The position numbers were made by a program, and so were the translations under genes. A model generated the notes under the pieces. The model was given only the letters and a program-made list of their open reading frames with translations, made no database searches and was not told where the DNA came from. From Vreelandella zhanjiangensis DSM 21076 (GTDB taxonomy: Bacteria > Pseudomonadota > Gammaproteobacteria > Pseudomonadales > Halomonadaceae), in NCBI RefSeq assembly GCF_000377665.1, contig NZ_KB898649.1, positions 1-64,000 on the forward strand: 64,000 nt of DNA, read 5' to 3'. This document shows positions 37,952 through 46,355 of this stretch, one piece after another (the stretch's first letter is position 1; each line of letters opens with the position of its first letter).

Positions 37952-38494
37952 TTATCCCACACACTGCGACCGACCGCTACCATGCAGCCATACGGGGGTG
38001 CCAGGTAACGCGCGTTCAAAGACTTTCAGCAGGTCCTGATTACGCAAGCGTATACAGCCATGGGAGGCCGGCGTTCCCATCGGCTGATCGGGTGGCGTAC
38101 CGTGCAAATAGATATAACGGCGCTGGGAATCGACCGAGCCTGCGCGGTTGAATCCTCGCTCCAGCCCGCACAGCCATAAAATGCGTGTCAAAATCCAGTC
38201 ACGCGTTGGGTTTGCTTCGGCCAGCTGCGTTGAAAACACCTCGCCGGTAAAACGTCGGCCTCTAAATACCGCGTCGACCGGCTGGTCCTTGCCAATCGCC
38301 GCTCGCACATAGTGCCAACCATGCGGCGTTTGGCCGCTCCCTTCCTGTTGGCCTACCCCGGCTTTACCCGACGATATTTCGCACTCAAAGCACACCGTTC
38401 GTCCCTGCCACCAACGCAACTGCTGTGTGTCGGTATCAATCTCGATCCAGCCAGTTTCGCTGGGCGGCAGTTCAGCTAGCGTTGGTGTTCGCAT
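37952..38494 (-). CDS. L,D-transpeptidase-like YkuD-domain protein
   Basis: This 180-residue protein is almost all YkuD domain. The catalytic signature is visible as YLHGTPPDQPMGTPASHGCIR, ending in the cysteine of SHGC, with RLRNQD after it. YkuD enzymes form 3-3 peptidoglycan crosslinks or attach lipoproteins, outside the cytoplasm. No signal peptide or membrane segment can be seen at its N-terminus. Its start lies inside the end of psrA by 23 nt, suggesting coupling. Murein recycling gene nagZ is downstream. Confidence 0.85.
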   Translation of the reverse strand: MRTPTLAELPPSETGWIEIDTDTQQLRWWQGRTVCFECEISSGKAGVGQQEGSGQTPHGWHYVRAAIGKDQPVDAVFRGRRFTGEVFSTQLAEANPTRDWILTRILWLCGLERGFNRAGSVDSQRRYIYLHGTPPDQPMGTPASHGCIRLRNQDLLKVFERALPGTPVWLHGSGRSQCVG

Positions 38495-39149
38495 AATGAC
38501 CCTCTTCTACAGCCGGGGGTAATGGTGCGTTCATGGCGGCGACGACCACTGGCCGCAGTCGACGTACCAGATCACGAACGGTGACCTGCTCTTGATAATC
38601 CTTGGCGGCGATATCACGCAGAGCGTCCAGACCCGACAAGGTAAAGATGACGGTACCCAGCATAAAGTGTAGCCGCCAGAAGCGTTCTGAATCTGGCAGA
38701 TCCGGGGTGGCCTGGCGGACCAGTTCAGTAAAGCGCGCGAACACCTCGCCATACTGCTCTTGAATATGTCGCCGTAAATGCCCTTGAGCCTGGCTATAGG
38801 CCAGCCCAAGCAAGCGCATAAACACTTTTAGACTATTGCGCTCAGCGGGCACTGCCAGCACCGTAGTAGCCATGGTTTCAAGCAGTTCTTCCAGCGGAAT
38901 ATGGCTATCGACATAGCGGGCTTCAAGCTCGTCTAGCGCAGTATGAAAGCGCTGAGTGAAGGGATCCAGGTAGCGTGAGAAGACCGCCTGAATCAAGGCT
39001 TTTTTAGAGCCAAAGTGATAGTTGACGGCCGCTAAATTGACCCGGGCTTTGCTAGTGATGTTGCGCAGCGACGTTTCAGCAAAACCACGCTCTGCAAACA
39101 GCACCTCAGCGGTATCAAGAATACGCGACACCGTATCAGATTGTGCCAT
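38472..39149 (-). CDS. psrA: TetR-family transcriptional regulator PsrA
   Basis: This 225-residue TetR-type repressor has a helix-turn-helix at about residues 9-55 (DTAEVLFAERGFAETSLRNI, AAVNYHFGSKKALIQAVF). The sequence closely follows Pseudomonas PsrA, which responds to long-chain fatty acids and controls beta-oxidation genes and rpoS. Its place next to divergent lexA is the same as in Pseudomonas. A PsrA-type palindrome overlaps its own leader, so autoregulation is likely. It is the first gene of the psrA-ldt-nagZ-hpt operon. Confidence 0.88.
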   Translation of the reverse strand: MAQSDTVSRILDTAEVLFAERGFAETSLRNITSKARVNLAAVNYHFGSKKALIQAVFSRYLDPFTQRFHTALDELEARYVDSHIPLEELLETMATTVLAVPAERNSLKVFMRLLGLAYSQAQGHLRRHIQEQYGEVFARFTELVRQATPDLPDSERFWRLHFMLGTVIFTLSGLDALRDIAAKDYQEQVTVRDLVRRLRPVVVAAMNAPLPPAVEEGHYANTNAS

Positions 39150-39163
39150 TTCGGCCTCCAGAA

Positions 39164-39175
39164 AAACGAGTGTTT
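39164..39175. promoter_or_regulatory. Candidate PsrA operator (autoregulatory)
   Basis: AAAC-GAGT-GTTT fits the PsrA half-site pattern AAAC-N4-GTTT. It lies 15-26 bp upstream of the psrA start and just downstream of the predicted psrA start site, a position suited to repression. Confidence 0.6.
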
Positions 39176-39188
39176 AAAACATGCCGAA

Positions 39189-39217
39189 ATAGTATGCCAT
39201 AACCCTAACAGGCTCAA
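39189..39217 (-). promoter_or_regulatory. Candidate psrA promoter
   Basis: On the minus strand TTGAGC (39217-39212) and TACTAT (39194-39189) are separated by 17 bp. The start site would be near 39182, placing the PsrA-type palindrome at about +7 to +18. Confidence 0.45.
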
Positions 39218-39396
39218 TCCTAGATACGAGAAGCTCCTGTAATCGATGAGAAAACTCATTAAAATTAATTCAAACATCGTATCGCTTATTTAGGGGTTGC
39301 TGACGTTTGTACTTAACCATTAGTAAAATGCCAGCAGGCCCTTGTCTAACCTCAACTAAGCGCTATTTTTATCCATATACTGGACAGAGGAACATA

Positions 39397-39412
39397 CTGT
39401 ATACTTAAACAC
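39397..39412 (+). promoter_or_regulatory. SOS box of lexA
   Basis: CTGTATACTTAAACAC fits CTGT-N8-ACAG with one mismatch in the last base. It lies 55 bp upstream of the lexA start and covers a TATACT -10-like hexamer, as expected for LexA autorepression. Confidence 0.6.
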
Positions 39413-39466
39413 ATATTGTTCAAGCAGGCAGATACCGACTGTCTTTTATCGTTTATGGAGTTTGGT

Positions 39467-40141
39467 ATGTCTCGACCACTCACAGCACGTCAACAGCATG
39501 TTTTTGATTTTATCGTAAAGACCATGGGTGAATTTGGATATCCACCCACTCGCGCAGAAATTGCCAAAGCGCTGGGGTTTAAATCGCCCAATGCCGCTGA
39601 AGAGCATTTGCGCGCGCTTGAGCGCAAGGGTGTAATCCGTATTATTCGTAACACCTCGCGCGGGATTCGCCTGCCTAATCAGGATGTTCAGGAAGTGAGC
39701 GATTCGCCTGCTCCTGTGGCAGCTAATAGCGACCTTCCGCCGGCCGGCTTGCCCGTTATTGGCGAAGTCGCCGCGGGTAGCCCCATTCTGGCGGCTGAAC
39801 ACATCGATCGTTACTGCCCGCTGCCAGCAGAGTATTTCACGCCCAAAGCCGACTACCTGCTGCGCGTGCGCGGTTTATCGATGAAAGATGTTGGCATTCT
39901 TGAAGGCGACTTGCTGGCAGTGCATCGCACTGACCGCGTACGCGACGGGCAAATCGTTGTCGCGCGTCTGGAAGATGAGGTTACCGTGAAGCGCTTTAAG
40001 CGTCAGGGCCATCAGGTAACGTTAATGGCCGAAAACGCTGACTTTGCCCCTATCGAAATCGACTTGCGCACCCAGGCGCTGGATATTGAAGGAGTTGGGG
40101 TGGGCGTTATCCGGGGTGGCAACGGTCAAGCCCTCGGCTAA
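39467..40141 (+). CDS. lexA: LexA repressor
   Basis: This 224-residue SOS repressor and self-cleaving peptidase has a winged helix at 1-70 ([28 protein letters not shown]). The cleavage site is A103-G104 (EVAAGSP), the catalytic serine S138 (RGLSMKD) and the lysine K175 (VTVKRF). The ATG at 39467 follows GGAG; the longer reading from 39416 is not family-like. It is divergent from psrA. No sulA follows, unlike in Pseudomonas. A strong terminator lies downstream. Confidence 0.95.
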   Translation: MSRPLTARQQHVFDFIVKTMGEFGYPPTRAEIAKALGFKSPNAAEEHLRALERKGVIRIIRNTSRGIRLPNQDVQEVSDSPAPVAANSDLPPAGLPVIGEVAAGSPILAAEHIDRYCPLPAEYFTPKADYLLRVRGLSMKDVGILEGDLLAVHRTDRVRDGQIVVARLEDEVTVKRFKRQGHQVTLMAENADFAPIEIDLRTQALDIEGVGVGVIRGGNGQALG

Positions 40142-40183
40142 TGTACCGCTTGTGGTGAGTTGGCGGCAGAGCATCGTGTTAAA

Positions 40184-40221
40184 AACATAATTTCTTAAGA
40201 ACATAATTTCTTAAGAACATA
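40184..40221 (+). repeat. 16-nt tandem repeat downstream of lexA
   Basis: AACATAATTTCTTAAG is repeated twice in direct tandem (40184-40199 and 40200-40215), followed by a partial third copy AACATA. It lies in the lexA 3' untranslated region before the terminator. Confidence 0.8.
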
Positions 40222-40257
40222 GCGTATTGAGAATACAGCGTCTTGATAGCTTTCAAA

Positions 40258-40290
40258 CGGGTGGCCACTTCCATGGCCACCCGCTTTTTT
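40258..40290 (+). terminator. Intrinsic terminator of lexA
   Basis: A 10-bp perfect stem (CGGGTGGCCA / TGGCCACCCG) with a 6-nt loop followed by C and six T. It lies between convergent lexA and purU and may also serve purU. Confidence 0.92.
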
Positions 40291-40316
40291 GGTGGCTTAC
40301 ACGCAACTACGAGCGT

Positions 40317-41171
40317 TTAGCTGAATACCACCGTCTTATTACCGTGAATCAATACGCGGTCTTCCAGGTGCCAGCGCAGGCCACGTGCCAGCACGGCTTT
40401 TTCCACATCACGGCCAAAACGAACCAGATCAGTGGGCGTATGGCAATGGCTCACGCGATGGATATCCTGCTCGATAATCGGCCCCGCATCCAGCTCCTCG
40501 GTCACATAGTGACAGGTCGCGCCAATCAGTTTTACACCGCGCTCATAGGCCTGATGATAAGGCTTGGCACCCGCAAAAGAGGGCAGGAAACTGTGGTGAA
40601 TATTGATCACCTGACCGGCATACCGCTCGCATAGTGAGGGCGGCAGAATCTGCATATAACGTGCCAGCACGATGCAATCCGCACGCGCATGATCGATATG
40701 CTCTTGCACTTGGGCAAACGACGCTTCCTTATTGTTCGGATCAACCGGCACATGGTGATAAGGAATACCGTACCATTCGGCGATTGAACGCATGTCTTCG
40801 TGATTGGAGATCACACCGGCAATATCGCAATCCAGCTCACCCGCCTGCCAGCGATACAGCAGATCCACCAGGCAGTGGGACTCACGCGAGACCATCAGCA
40901 CCACCCGACGGCGTTTCTGGGTATCGACCAGCGACCACTGCATAGAAAACTCTTGAGCGATTGGCTCAAAGGCACTGCGCAACGTTTCGGCGGACATACC
41001 CAGTGAATCGGCCAATATTTCGTAACGCATAAAAAACCGGCCCGTTTGCAAGTCAGAGTGTTGGCTGGCTTCGGTAATCGAACCGCCCTGCTGAGCTATA
41101 AAACTGGATACACGGGCAACAATGCCTACCTGATCAGGGCAGGAAACGACTAAACGATAATAGTGAGACAT
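40317..41171 (-). CDS. purU: Formyltetrahydrofolate deformylase
   Basis: This 284-residue enzyme hydrolyses 10-formyl-THF to THF and formate. It has an N-terminal ACT domain (LVVSCPDQVGIVARVSSFI) and a C-terminal formyltransferase-type domain (HHSFLPSFAGAKPYHQAYERG, HYVTEELDAGPII), with the catalytic His in the NIHHSFL stretch and a later Asp. The ATG at 41171 follows AAGAG; six extra residues from 41189 are possible. It likely balances one-carbon pools with purN. Confidence 0.93.
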   Translation of the reverse strand: MSHYYRLVVSCPDQVGIVARVSSFIAQQGGSITEASQHSDLQTGRFFMRYEILADSLGMSAETLRSAFEPIAQEFSMQWSLVDTQKRRRVVLMVSRESHCLVDLLYRWQAGELDCDIAGVISNHEDMRSIAEWYGIPYHHVPVDPNNKEASFAQVQEHIDHARADCIVLARYMQILPPSLCERYAGQVINIHHSFLPSFAGAKPYHQAYERGVKLIGATCHYVTEELDAGPIIEQDIHRVSHCHTPTDLVRFGRDVEKAVLARGLRWHLEDRVLIHGNKTVVFS

Positions 41172-41423
41172 ACGGGATACTCTTGACAACCTGCGAAATA
41201 CTTCTGACGTAAAGCAGTAGATAGTTCAATGGATAACGCAAAGGATAATGCAAAAGGCAGTGCAACGGCGCAGCGAACACACCTATAACCGCTCCGCCAA
41301 TAAGATCGCCTAGTGTACCGGAACACCTTTCGCGAAGCACCGATATCAAATGCTCTGGTCATTGTTAGCCGCCCCTGCCTTCCCGTATAGTTAAGACATT
41401 ACTTTTTAGGCTTTTCATAACTG

Positions 41424-43085
41424 ATGCATCCACCACGCGTTCAACTTCGTCCCCGCCGTCGCCCTCCTCTGCGCCTACTGCCGCTGGGTGGGTGTGGTGA
41501 AATTGGCATGAATCTAACGCTATATGGATACGACGATCATTGGATCGCGGTCGACTGCGGCATGATGATTCGCCAGGATCTGCCCAATTCGCCGCTTCAA
41601 GTGCCCAATCTGGATACCCCGGAGGCACTGGGTATTACTCCCCAGGCGCTATTTATCACCCATGGCCACGAAGACCATATTGGCGCGGTTGCCTGGCTAT
41701 GGCCCAAATGGAACTGCCCAATTTATGCCACGCCGCTAGCCGCGGGCCTGTTACGCTTAAAATTCGCCGAACACCAGTTAAGCAGTACGGCCATCAAGGT
41801 AATCGAGCCCGGCGAAGCAATGGAAAGCATGCCGTTCTCGGTACGCTACATGCCTCTGACCCATTCGATTCCTGAAAGCTGCGCGCTGATGATACTGATT
41901 GGCGGCTACCGAGTACTGCATACCGGTGACTGGAAGCTGGACCCTAACCCTATTATTGGTGATCCCATTAATGCGGCCCATTTTCGGGCGCTCGCTCCGG
42001 TTGATTTAGTGGTTGGAGATTCAACCAACGCCCCTCTGCCGGGCCACTCGGGCAGTGAAGGCGATGTGGCTAAAGCGCTGGCTAAAACCTTGGGTGAGTG
42101 CAAGGGGCGCGTGGTGGTTTCCTGTTTTGCAAGCAACCTAGCGCGAGTATTAGCCATTGGCCGGGCGGCGCATCAGTGTGGACGCCGAATTAGTTTAATG
42201 GGTCGTTCCATGGAGCGGATGGTGGGCATTGCACGAGGCCTTGGCTATATGGATGACTTGCCAGCCCTCGTTCCATCGCATGATCTTGGCTATTTACCTC
42301 CAGATGAAGTGGTCATTATCGCTACAGGCAGCCAAGGTGAACCGCGTGCAGCCCTGCAAAGGCTTGCTCAAGGGCGCCATCCGTTTATTGACCTTGAGCC
42401 CGGCGATAACGTTATTTTCTCCGCCAAAGCCATTCCGGGTAACGAACGCCCTATTGAGCAGCTAAAGCGGCGTCTAAAGCAGTTAGGTGTGACGATTTTT
42501 GATGAGATAAATCACCCGGAGCTGCATGCTACCGGACATCCGGCGCAGGAAGAACTAACCAAGTTTTATCAGTGGGTACGGCCAAAACATCTTATTCCGG
42601 TACACGGTGAGGCTCGTCATCAGCAGGCGCATCAGGCCATTGCCCAAGCCCTCGATATTAGCGCGCCTTTAGCGCCCGTGAATGGCGACATTATCGTGCT
42701 GGATGGTCAGGGACTCCGCTGTGAAGCCCGCCACCCACAACCACCCTGCATCGTTAATCAAAATAGCGTTGTGCCGCATCCAGGTTTGGAAAACGCTAAA
42801 GCCACGGCCCGCCGAGGAAGTTTGTATCTTGCACTACCGGTCACGGCAAGTGAGACAGGCTGGTGGCGTATAGGCCGCCTGATGCTGGATACCAGCAGCG
42901 CAAGCCCCCTGGATGAAGATAGCTTTAGTGAATGGCTGGACGACCAGCTTGAGGATATTGAAGCCGATACGCTGGCTGACCTGCGCTTTGCACTCCAGCC
43001 ACGCTTGATTCATTGGCTGGCAGAACATATGCAGCATATGCCTGAGGTACATCTGCAAATTATGGCTGCCGAAGCGCCGCTATGA
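41424..43085 (+). CDS. Ribonuclease J-like metallo-beta-lactamase-fold RNase
   Basis: This 553-residue protein has the beta-lactamase fold and beta-CASP insert of RNase J. The metal motif HGHEDH is at residues 80-85 (H80, H82, D84, H85), and LTHSIPES, TGDWKLD, GDSTNAPLPG, CFASNLAR, ATGSQGEPRAAL and PVHGEARH follow in family order. RNase J has 5' exonuclease and endonuclease activity on RNA. It is standard in Firmicutes and less common in gammaproteobacteria, though homologues occur in Pseudomonas relatives. The basic N-terminus (RPRRRPPLR) may extend RNA contact. Confidence 0.88.
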   Translation: MHPPRVQLRPRRRPPLRLLPLGGCGEIGMNLTLYGYDDHWIAVDCGMMIRQDLPNSPLQVPNLDTPEALGITPQALFITHGHEDHIGAVAWLWPKWNCPIYATPLAAGLLRLKFAEHQLSSTAIKVIEPGEAMESMPFSVRYMPLTHSIPESCALMILIGGYRVLHTGDWKLDPNPIIGDPINAAHFRALAPVDLVVGDSTNAPLPGHSGSEGDVAKALAKTLGECKGRVVVSCFASNLARVLAIGRAAHQCGRRISLMGRSMERMVGIARGLGYMDDLPALVPSHDLGYLPPDEVVIIATGSQGEPRAALQRLAQGRHPFIDLEPGDNVIFSAKAIPGNERPIEQLKRRLKQLGVTIFDEINHPELHATGHPAQEELTKFYQWVRPKHLIPVHGEARHQQAHQAIAQALDISAPLAPVNGDIIVLDGQGLRCEARHPQPPCIVNQNSVVPHPGLENAKATARRGSLYLALPVTASETGWWRIGRLMLDTSSASPLDEDSFSEWLDDQLEDIEADTLADLRFALQPRLIHWLAEHMQHMPEVHLQIMAAEAPL

Positions 43086-43138
43086 ACTTAAGCCCTGCTC
43101 ATGGGCTGAAAGCTGATTTTCAAAGCGCTAAATCTGAG

Positions 43139-43594
43139 CTACGTCCAGCGAGCCGCATCCTGGGTATCTGTGGTGCGCTCTTTTACCCAGTATTCGCCTT
43201 GTCCCGAGTGCTCTTTCTTCCAGAATGGCGCCTGGGTTTTTAAAAAATCCATTATAAAATCGCACGCTTCAAACGCCTCGCGGCGATGGGCGCTGGCAAC
43301 TAGCACGCGTACGATCGGGTCGCCTGGCGTGAGATACCCAACGCGATGAACGATGTACACGGCCTGCAGCGACCAACGCTGCCAGGCCTGCTCACCAATA
43401 CTTTCCAGCGTTCGCTCTGTCATGCCCGGATAGTGTTCAAGGGTCAACCCCGTCACATCGGGGGTTTCATTGAAATCACGCACCAAGCCGGTAAAACTCA
43501 CGACAGCGCCAATGTCGGTACGCTGTGCCAGCACTTGCTCATAGCCATCCGCTAACGCAAATGGCGTAGCCTGAACATACACCCGGATATTCAT
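43139..43594 (-). CDS. moaE: Molybdopterin synthase large subunit
   Basis: This 151-residue catalytic subunit of molybdopterin synthase converts cyclic pyranopterin monophosphate to molybdopterin using sulfur on MoaD. Conserved stretches include GAVVSFTGLVRDFN, LEHYPGMTERTLESI, VHRVGYLTPGDPIV, ASAHRREAFEACDFIMDFLK and a late KKEHSGQGEYWV with active-site lysines. It lies 3 nt after the moaC-moaD fusion gene, so all parts of the enzyme come from one transcript. Confidence 0.94.
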   Translation of the reverse strand: MNIRVYVQATPFALADGYEQVLAQRTDIGAVVSFTGLVRDFNETPDVTGLTLEHYPGMTERTLESIGEQAWQRWSLQAVYIVHRVGYLTPGDPIVRVLVASAHRREAFEACDFIMDFLKTQAPFWKKEHSGQGEYWVKERTTDTQDAARWT

Positions 43595-43597
43595 GAT

Positions 43598-44398
43598 CTA
43601 GCCTCCGGTCACCGGTGGAAAAAACGCCACCTCATCCTCGTTGGTAATACGCGCACTGTCGTTGGCCATGACCTGGTTAATCGCGCATAGCGTACGCTGG
43701 TCGGCAAGCACGCTAAAGCGCGGATCACGCTGGCTTAGCGCAGCTTTTAAGCCGGCAATATCGCAGCTGGGCACTTGCTCCAGATCGAGCACGATATCAC
43801 TCACGCCTACACGCTCACGCAGTTCGGCCAAGAACTTCACCCGAACGCAGGGCGATGCACAGCGCTCTCCCAAGGTCACCTCTCCCGTCGCCCCTTCACC
43901 TGTCACGATAGGCATCGCTGGGCGAGCATCACGCTGATAATCTCCCCGCACGCCGCCGTGTTTGCTTTCCAGCTGGACTGCATCGATGCGCATATCCTTA
44001 TCGACGGCTTTGCACATGTCATAAAGGGTCAAACACGCAACCGATACCGCGGTCAGCGCCTCCATCTCAACGCCGGTACGCCCATTCAAACGGCAAAGCG
44101 CCGTCACGTTGACGCAGCTGCCCTCCTGGTCAATCTCAAATTCTATCGATACTTTGGAAAGCGCCAGCGAGTGGCAAAGCGGAATCAGCTCATGGGTACG
44201 CTTGGCGGCCTGAATGCCGGCAATGCGTGCGGTAGCAATAACATCGCCTTTGGGAAGCTCGCCGTCACTTAACAGCTTGAGCGTTTCAGGCTGCATGATA
44301 ATCCGCCCCGAGGCGACTGCCTCACGGCGCGTTTCACGCTTGTCACCAACATCGACCATATTAGCCTCACCACGCGTATTGAGGTGGGTTAGCTGCAT
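43598..44398 (-). CDS. MoaC-MoaD fusion: cyclic pyranopterin monophosphate synthase and molybdopterin synthase sulfur carrier
   Basis: This 266-residue protein joins two molybdenum-cofactor proteins. Residues 1-160 are Moa[75 protein letters not shown]. Residues 184-266 are MoaD, a ubiquitin-like carrier ending in the required GG after [13 protein letters not shown] linker of about 23 residues lies between. The C-terminal GG is free, so thiocarboxylation by MoeB remains possible. It is followed by moaE and preceded by mobB, making a compact Moco operon. No separate moaC or moaD is seen in the window. Confidence 0.9.
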   Translation of the reverse strand: MQLTHLNTRGEANMVDVGDKRETRREAVASGRIIMQPETLKLLSDGELPKGDVIATARIAGIQAAKRTHELIPLCHSLALSKVSIEFEIDQEGSCVNVTALCRLNGRTGVEMEALTAVSVACLTLYDMCKAVDKDMRIDAVQLESKHGGVRGDYQRDARPAMPIVTGEGATGEVTLGERCASPCVRVKFLAELRERVGVSDIVLDLEQVPSCDIAGLKAALSQRDPRFSVLADQRTLCAINQVMANDSARITNEDEVAFFPPVTGG

Positions 44399-44427
44399 GT
44401 TTTCACCTATCGTTTGACGCTATCGTT

Positions 44428-44976
44428 TTAAGCTGGGCTGTTGAGTTGGGTGCTCGCCCAGGCAAGCACCCAGCGGGTAATCGCATCAAGATCATTCAGG
44501 TCTAACTGAGCCACTGACGGGCTAAGCTCAATCGGAGCCTCTGTGTCGAGCGCAACGGCTTGCACCGTCACATCAGCGAGAATTGATGCCTCTCCAATAC
44601 CTGCACGATACAGCACAAGCTTGGGAATGGGCCACGCTTTAAACCCTTCCACGATGACCAGATCCGGCTGGTGGTGCGCCATCATCGCCAATAATGCGTT
44701 CAGGTCAGGCTCCTCCTGGTCGGGCGTTTCCTGCATCAGTGCAAAGCGTTGGCGTGATGCGATCAACATAGGCGATGCCCCGGCACTGCGCAGCCGGTAG
44801 CTATCTTTGCCGGGCTTATCGATATCAAAGTCATGATGGGCGTGTTTGATAACGCCCACATTCAGCCCTGCCTCGCGTAATCGCGGCAGCAATTGCGTAA
44901 GTAGCGTGGTTTTACCTGTGCCACTCCAGGCGGCAATGCCTAGCACAGGAAACGTCGTGGTTATTTTGCCTACCAT
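44428..44976 (-). CDS. mobB: Molybdopterin-guanine dinucleotide biosynthesis adaptor protein
   Basis: This 182-residue P-loop GTP-binding protein has Walker A AAWSGTGKTTLL near residues 15-26, HAHHDFDIDKPGKDSYR, and DLVIVEGFKAWPIPK near 105. MobB assists MobA in forming MGD, by binding or channelling. It lies 29 nt upstream of the moaC-moaD gene and starts the mobB-moaCD-moaE operon. Confidence 0.92.
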   Translation of the reverse strand: MVGKITTTFPVLGIAAWSGTGKTTLLTQLLPRLREAGLNVGVIKHAHHDFDIDKPGKDSYRLRSAGASPMLIASRQRFALMQETPDQEEPDLNALLAMMAHHQPDLVIVEGFKAWPIPKLVLYRAGIGEASILADVTVQAVALDTEAPIELSPSVAQLDLNDLDAITRWVLAWASTQLNSPA

Positions 44977-45017
44977 TCTACCCGCACTCCTTTTAACAGG
45001 GTTTAGCGTAGCGCCGC

Positions 45018-46253
45018 TTACTCACCTTCCCGCTCGCGGGGTAGCAGCCAATTTAACGCAATACCCACAAGCGCGGCCAGGCTAACGCCCTGTAGCGTGA
45101 ATTGGCCTTCGCCAAACTGCATGCCGCCAATACCGAAAACCAAAATCAAGGAGACCACCACCAGATTACGTGGCGCCGTTAACGACTGCCCGGCACGTAC
45201 CAGCGTATTCATTCCCACCACGGCGATTGAGCCAAACAGCAGTGTCATGATACCGCCCATCACGGGGCCAGGGATGGTTTGCAAAAGCGCCCCCAGCTTG
45301 GCCACAAACGCCAGTACGATGGCAAGTACGGCTGCCACAATCATATAGGTAGGGTTAAAGGCACGGGTTAGCGTTACCGCTCCGGTCACTTCGGAATACG
45401 TTGTATTGGGTGGCCCGCCAAACAGCGCCGCGACTGTCGTCGCCAAACCATCGCCTAATAACGTGCGATGCAGGCCCGGTTTTTCCAGATAGTTTTTCCG
45501 CGTTACCGAGCCAATCGCGACCATATCACCGATATGTTCGACCGCAGGCGCAATGGCGACAGGAATCATGAATAAAATGGCCGCCCAATGAAAACTGGGC
45601 GCGGTAAAGCTGGGTAGCGCCAGCCAGGCCGCTTCGCGAACCGGGGTGAAATCGACGACTCCCATAATCAACGCCAGCGTATAACCGGTAAAAATCCCTC
45701 CCATAATGGGCACCAGGCGTAACAGGCCACGGCCGAAGACCGCCAAGACCAAGGTGACCAGCAGACTAGCCATCGATAAGAAAATGGCTTGTCCATAGCT
45801 GATGTTATCGCTGGTTTCACCGGTTGCCATGCTTACCGCGACAGGCGCCAGCGCCAAGCCAATCACCATGATGACCGGCCCAACCACGACAGCAGGCAGT
45901 AAGCGGTTAAGCCAGCCGACACCGCGCAGACGCACGGCCTGAGAAATGGCGACATACACCAAGCCTGCCACCATTAACCCGCCCATGGTGGCCGATACCC
46001 CAAAGCTTGCAATGGAGCCCTGTATCGGCGCGATAAAGGCAAACGAGGAGGCCAGAAATACCGGCACCGTCTTTTTCGTGACCGCGTGAAATACCAACGT
46101 ACCCACACCGGCAGTGAAGAGCGCGACGCTTGGATCCAGCCCGGTTAATAGCGGCACTAACACCAACGCGCCAAAGGCGACAAACAGCATTTGCGCACCG
46201 GTCAGCAGTACCTTTGGCCATGACTCTGGCTGACTGACAGCATCACTCATCAC
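45018..46253 (-). CDS. uraA: Uracil permease (NCS2 / NAT family)
   Basis: This 411-residue NCS2 permease has about 14 membrane segments. It carries PAVEHIGDMVAIGSVT (family signature with conserved Glu and His) near residue 238 and PNTTYSEVTGAVTLT near 285. It should import uracil with protons. It lies downstream of upp in the same direction, with a strong intrinsic terminator between them. The MM start (46253) follows GAG-like sequence. Confidence 0.9.
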   Translation of the reverse strand: MMSDAVSQPESWPKVLLTGAQMLFVAFGALVLVPLLTGLDPSVALFTAGVGTLVFHAVTKKTVPVFLASSFAFIAPIQGSIASFGVSATMGGLMVAGLVYVAISQAVRLRGVGWLNRLLPAVVVGPVIMVIGLALAPVAVSMATGETSDNISYGQAIFLSMASLLVTLVLAVFGRGLLRLVPIMGGIFTGYTLALIMGVVDFTPVREAAWLALPSFTAPSFHWAAILFMIPVAIAPAVEHIGDMVAIGSVTRKNYLEKPGLHRTLLGDGLATTVAALFGGPPNTTYSEVTGAVTLTRAFNPTYMIVAAVLAIVLAFVAKLGALLQTIPGPVMGGIMTLLFGSIAVVGMNTLVRAGQSLTAPRNLVVVSLILVFGIGGMQFGEGQFTLQGVSLAALVGIALNWLLPREREGE

Positions 46254-46305
46254 ACAACTCCTAAGGATTTGTTATTCATATTGAGGGGGCAAAAATTGAG
46301 AAGGC

Positions 46306-46340
46306 AAAAAAATGCCCCTAGCGCGAAGCGCAAGGGGCAA
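46306..46340 (-). terminator. Intrinsic terminator between upp and uraA
   Basis: On the minus strand, TTGCCCCTTGCGC folds on GCGCTAGGGGCA and is followed by seven T. The stem starts 15 nt after the upp stop, but the terminator is followed by uraA on the same strand, so it would limit read-through into uraA. Confidence 0.88.
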
Positions 46341-46355
46341 TATCAGACGGAGCGC

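Noticed and set aside
40184..40221. Possible CRISPR-like array
   Set aside because: Direct tandem units without spacers, only 2.4 copies, and no cas genes.
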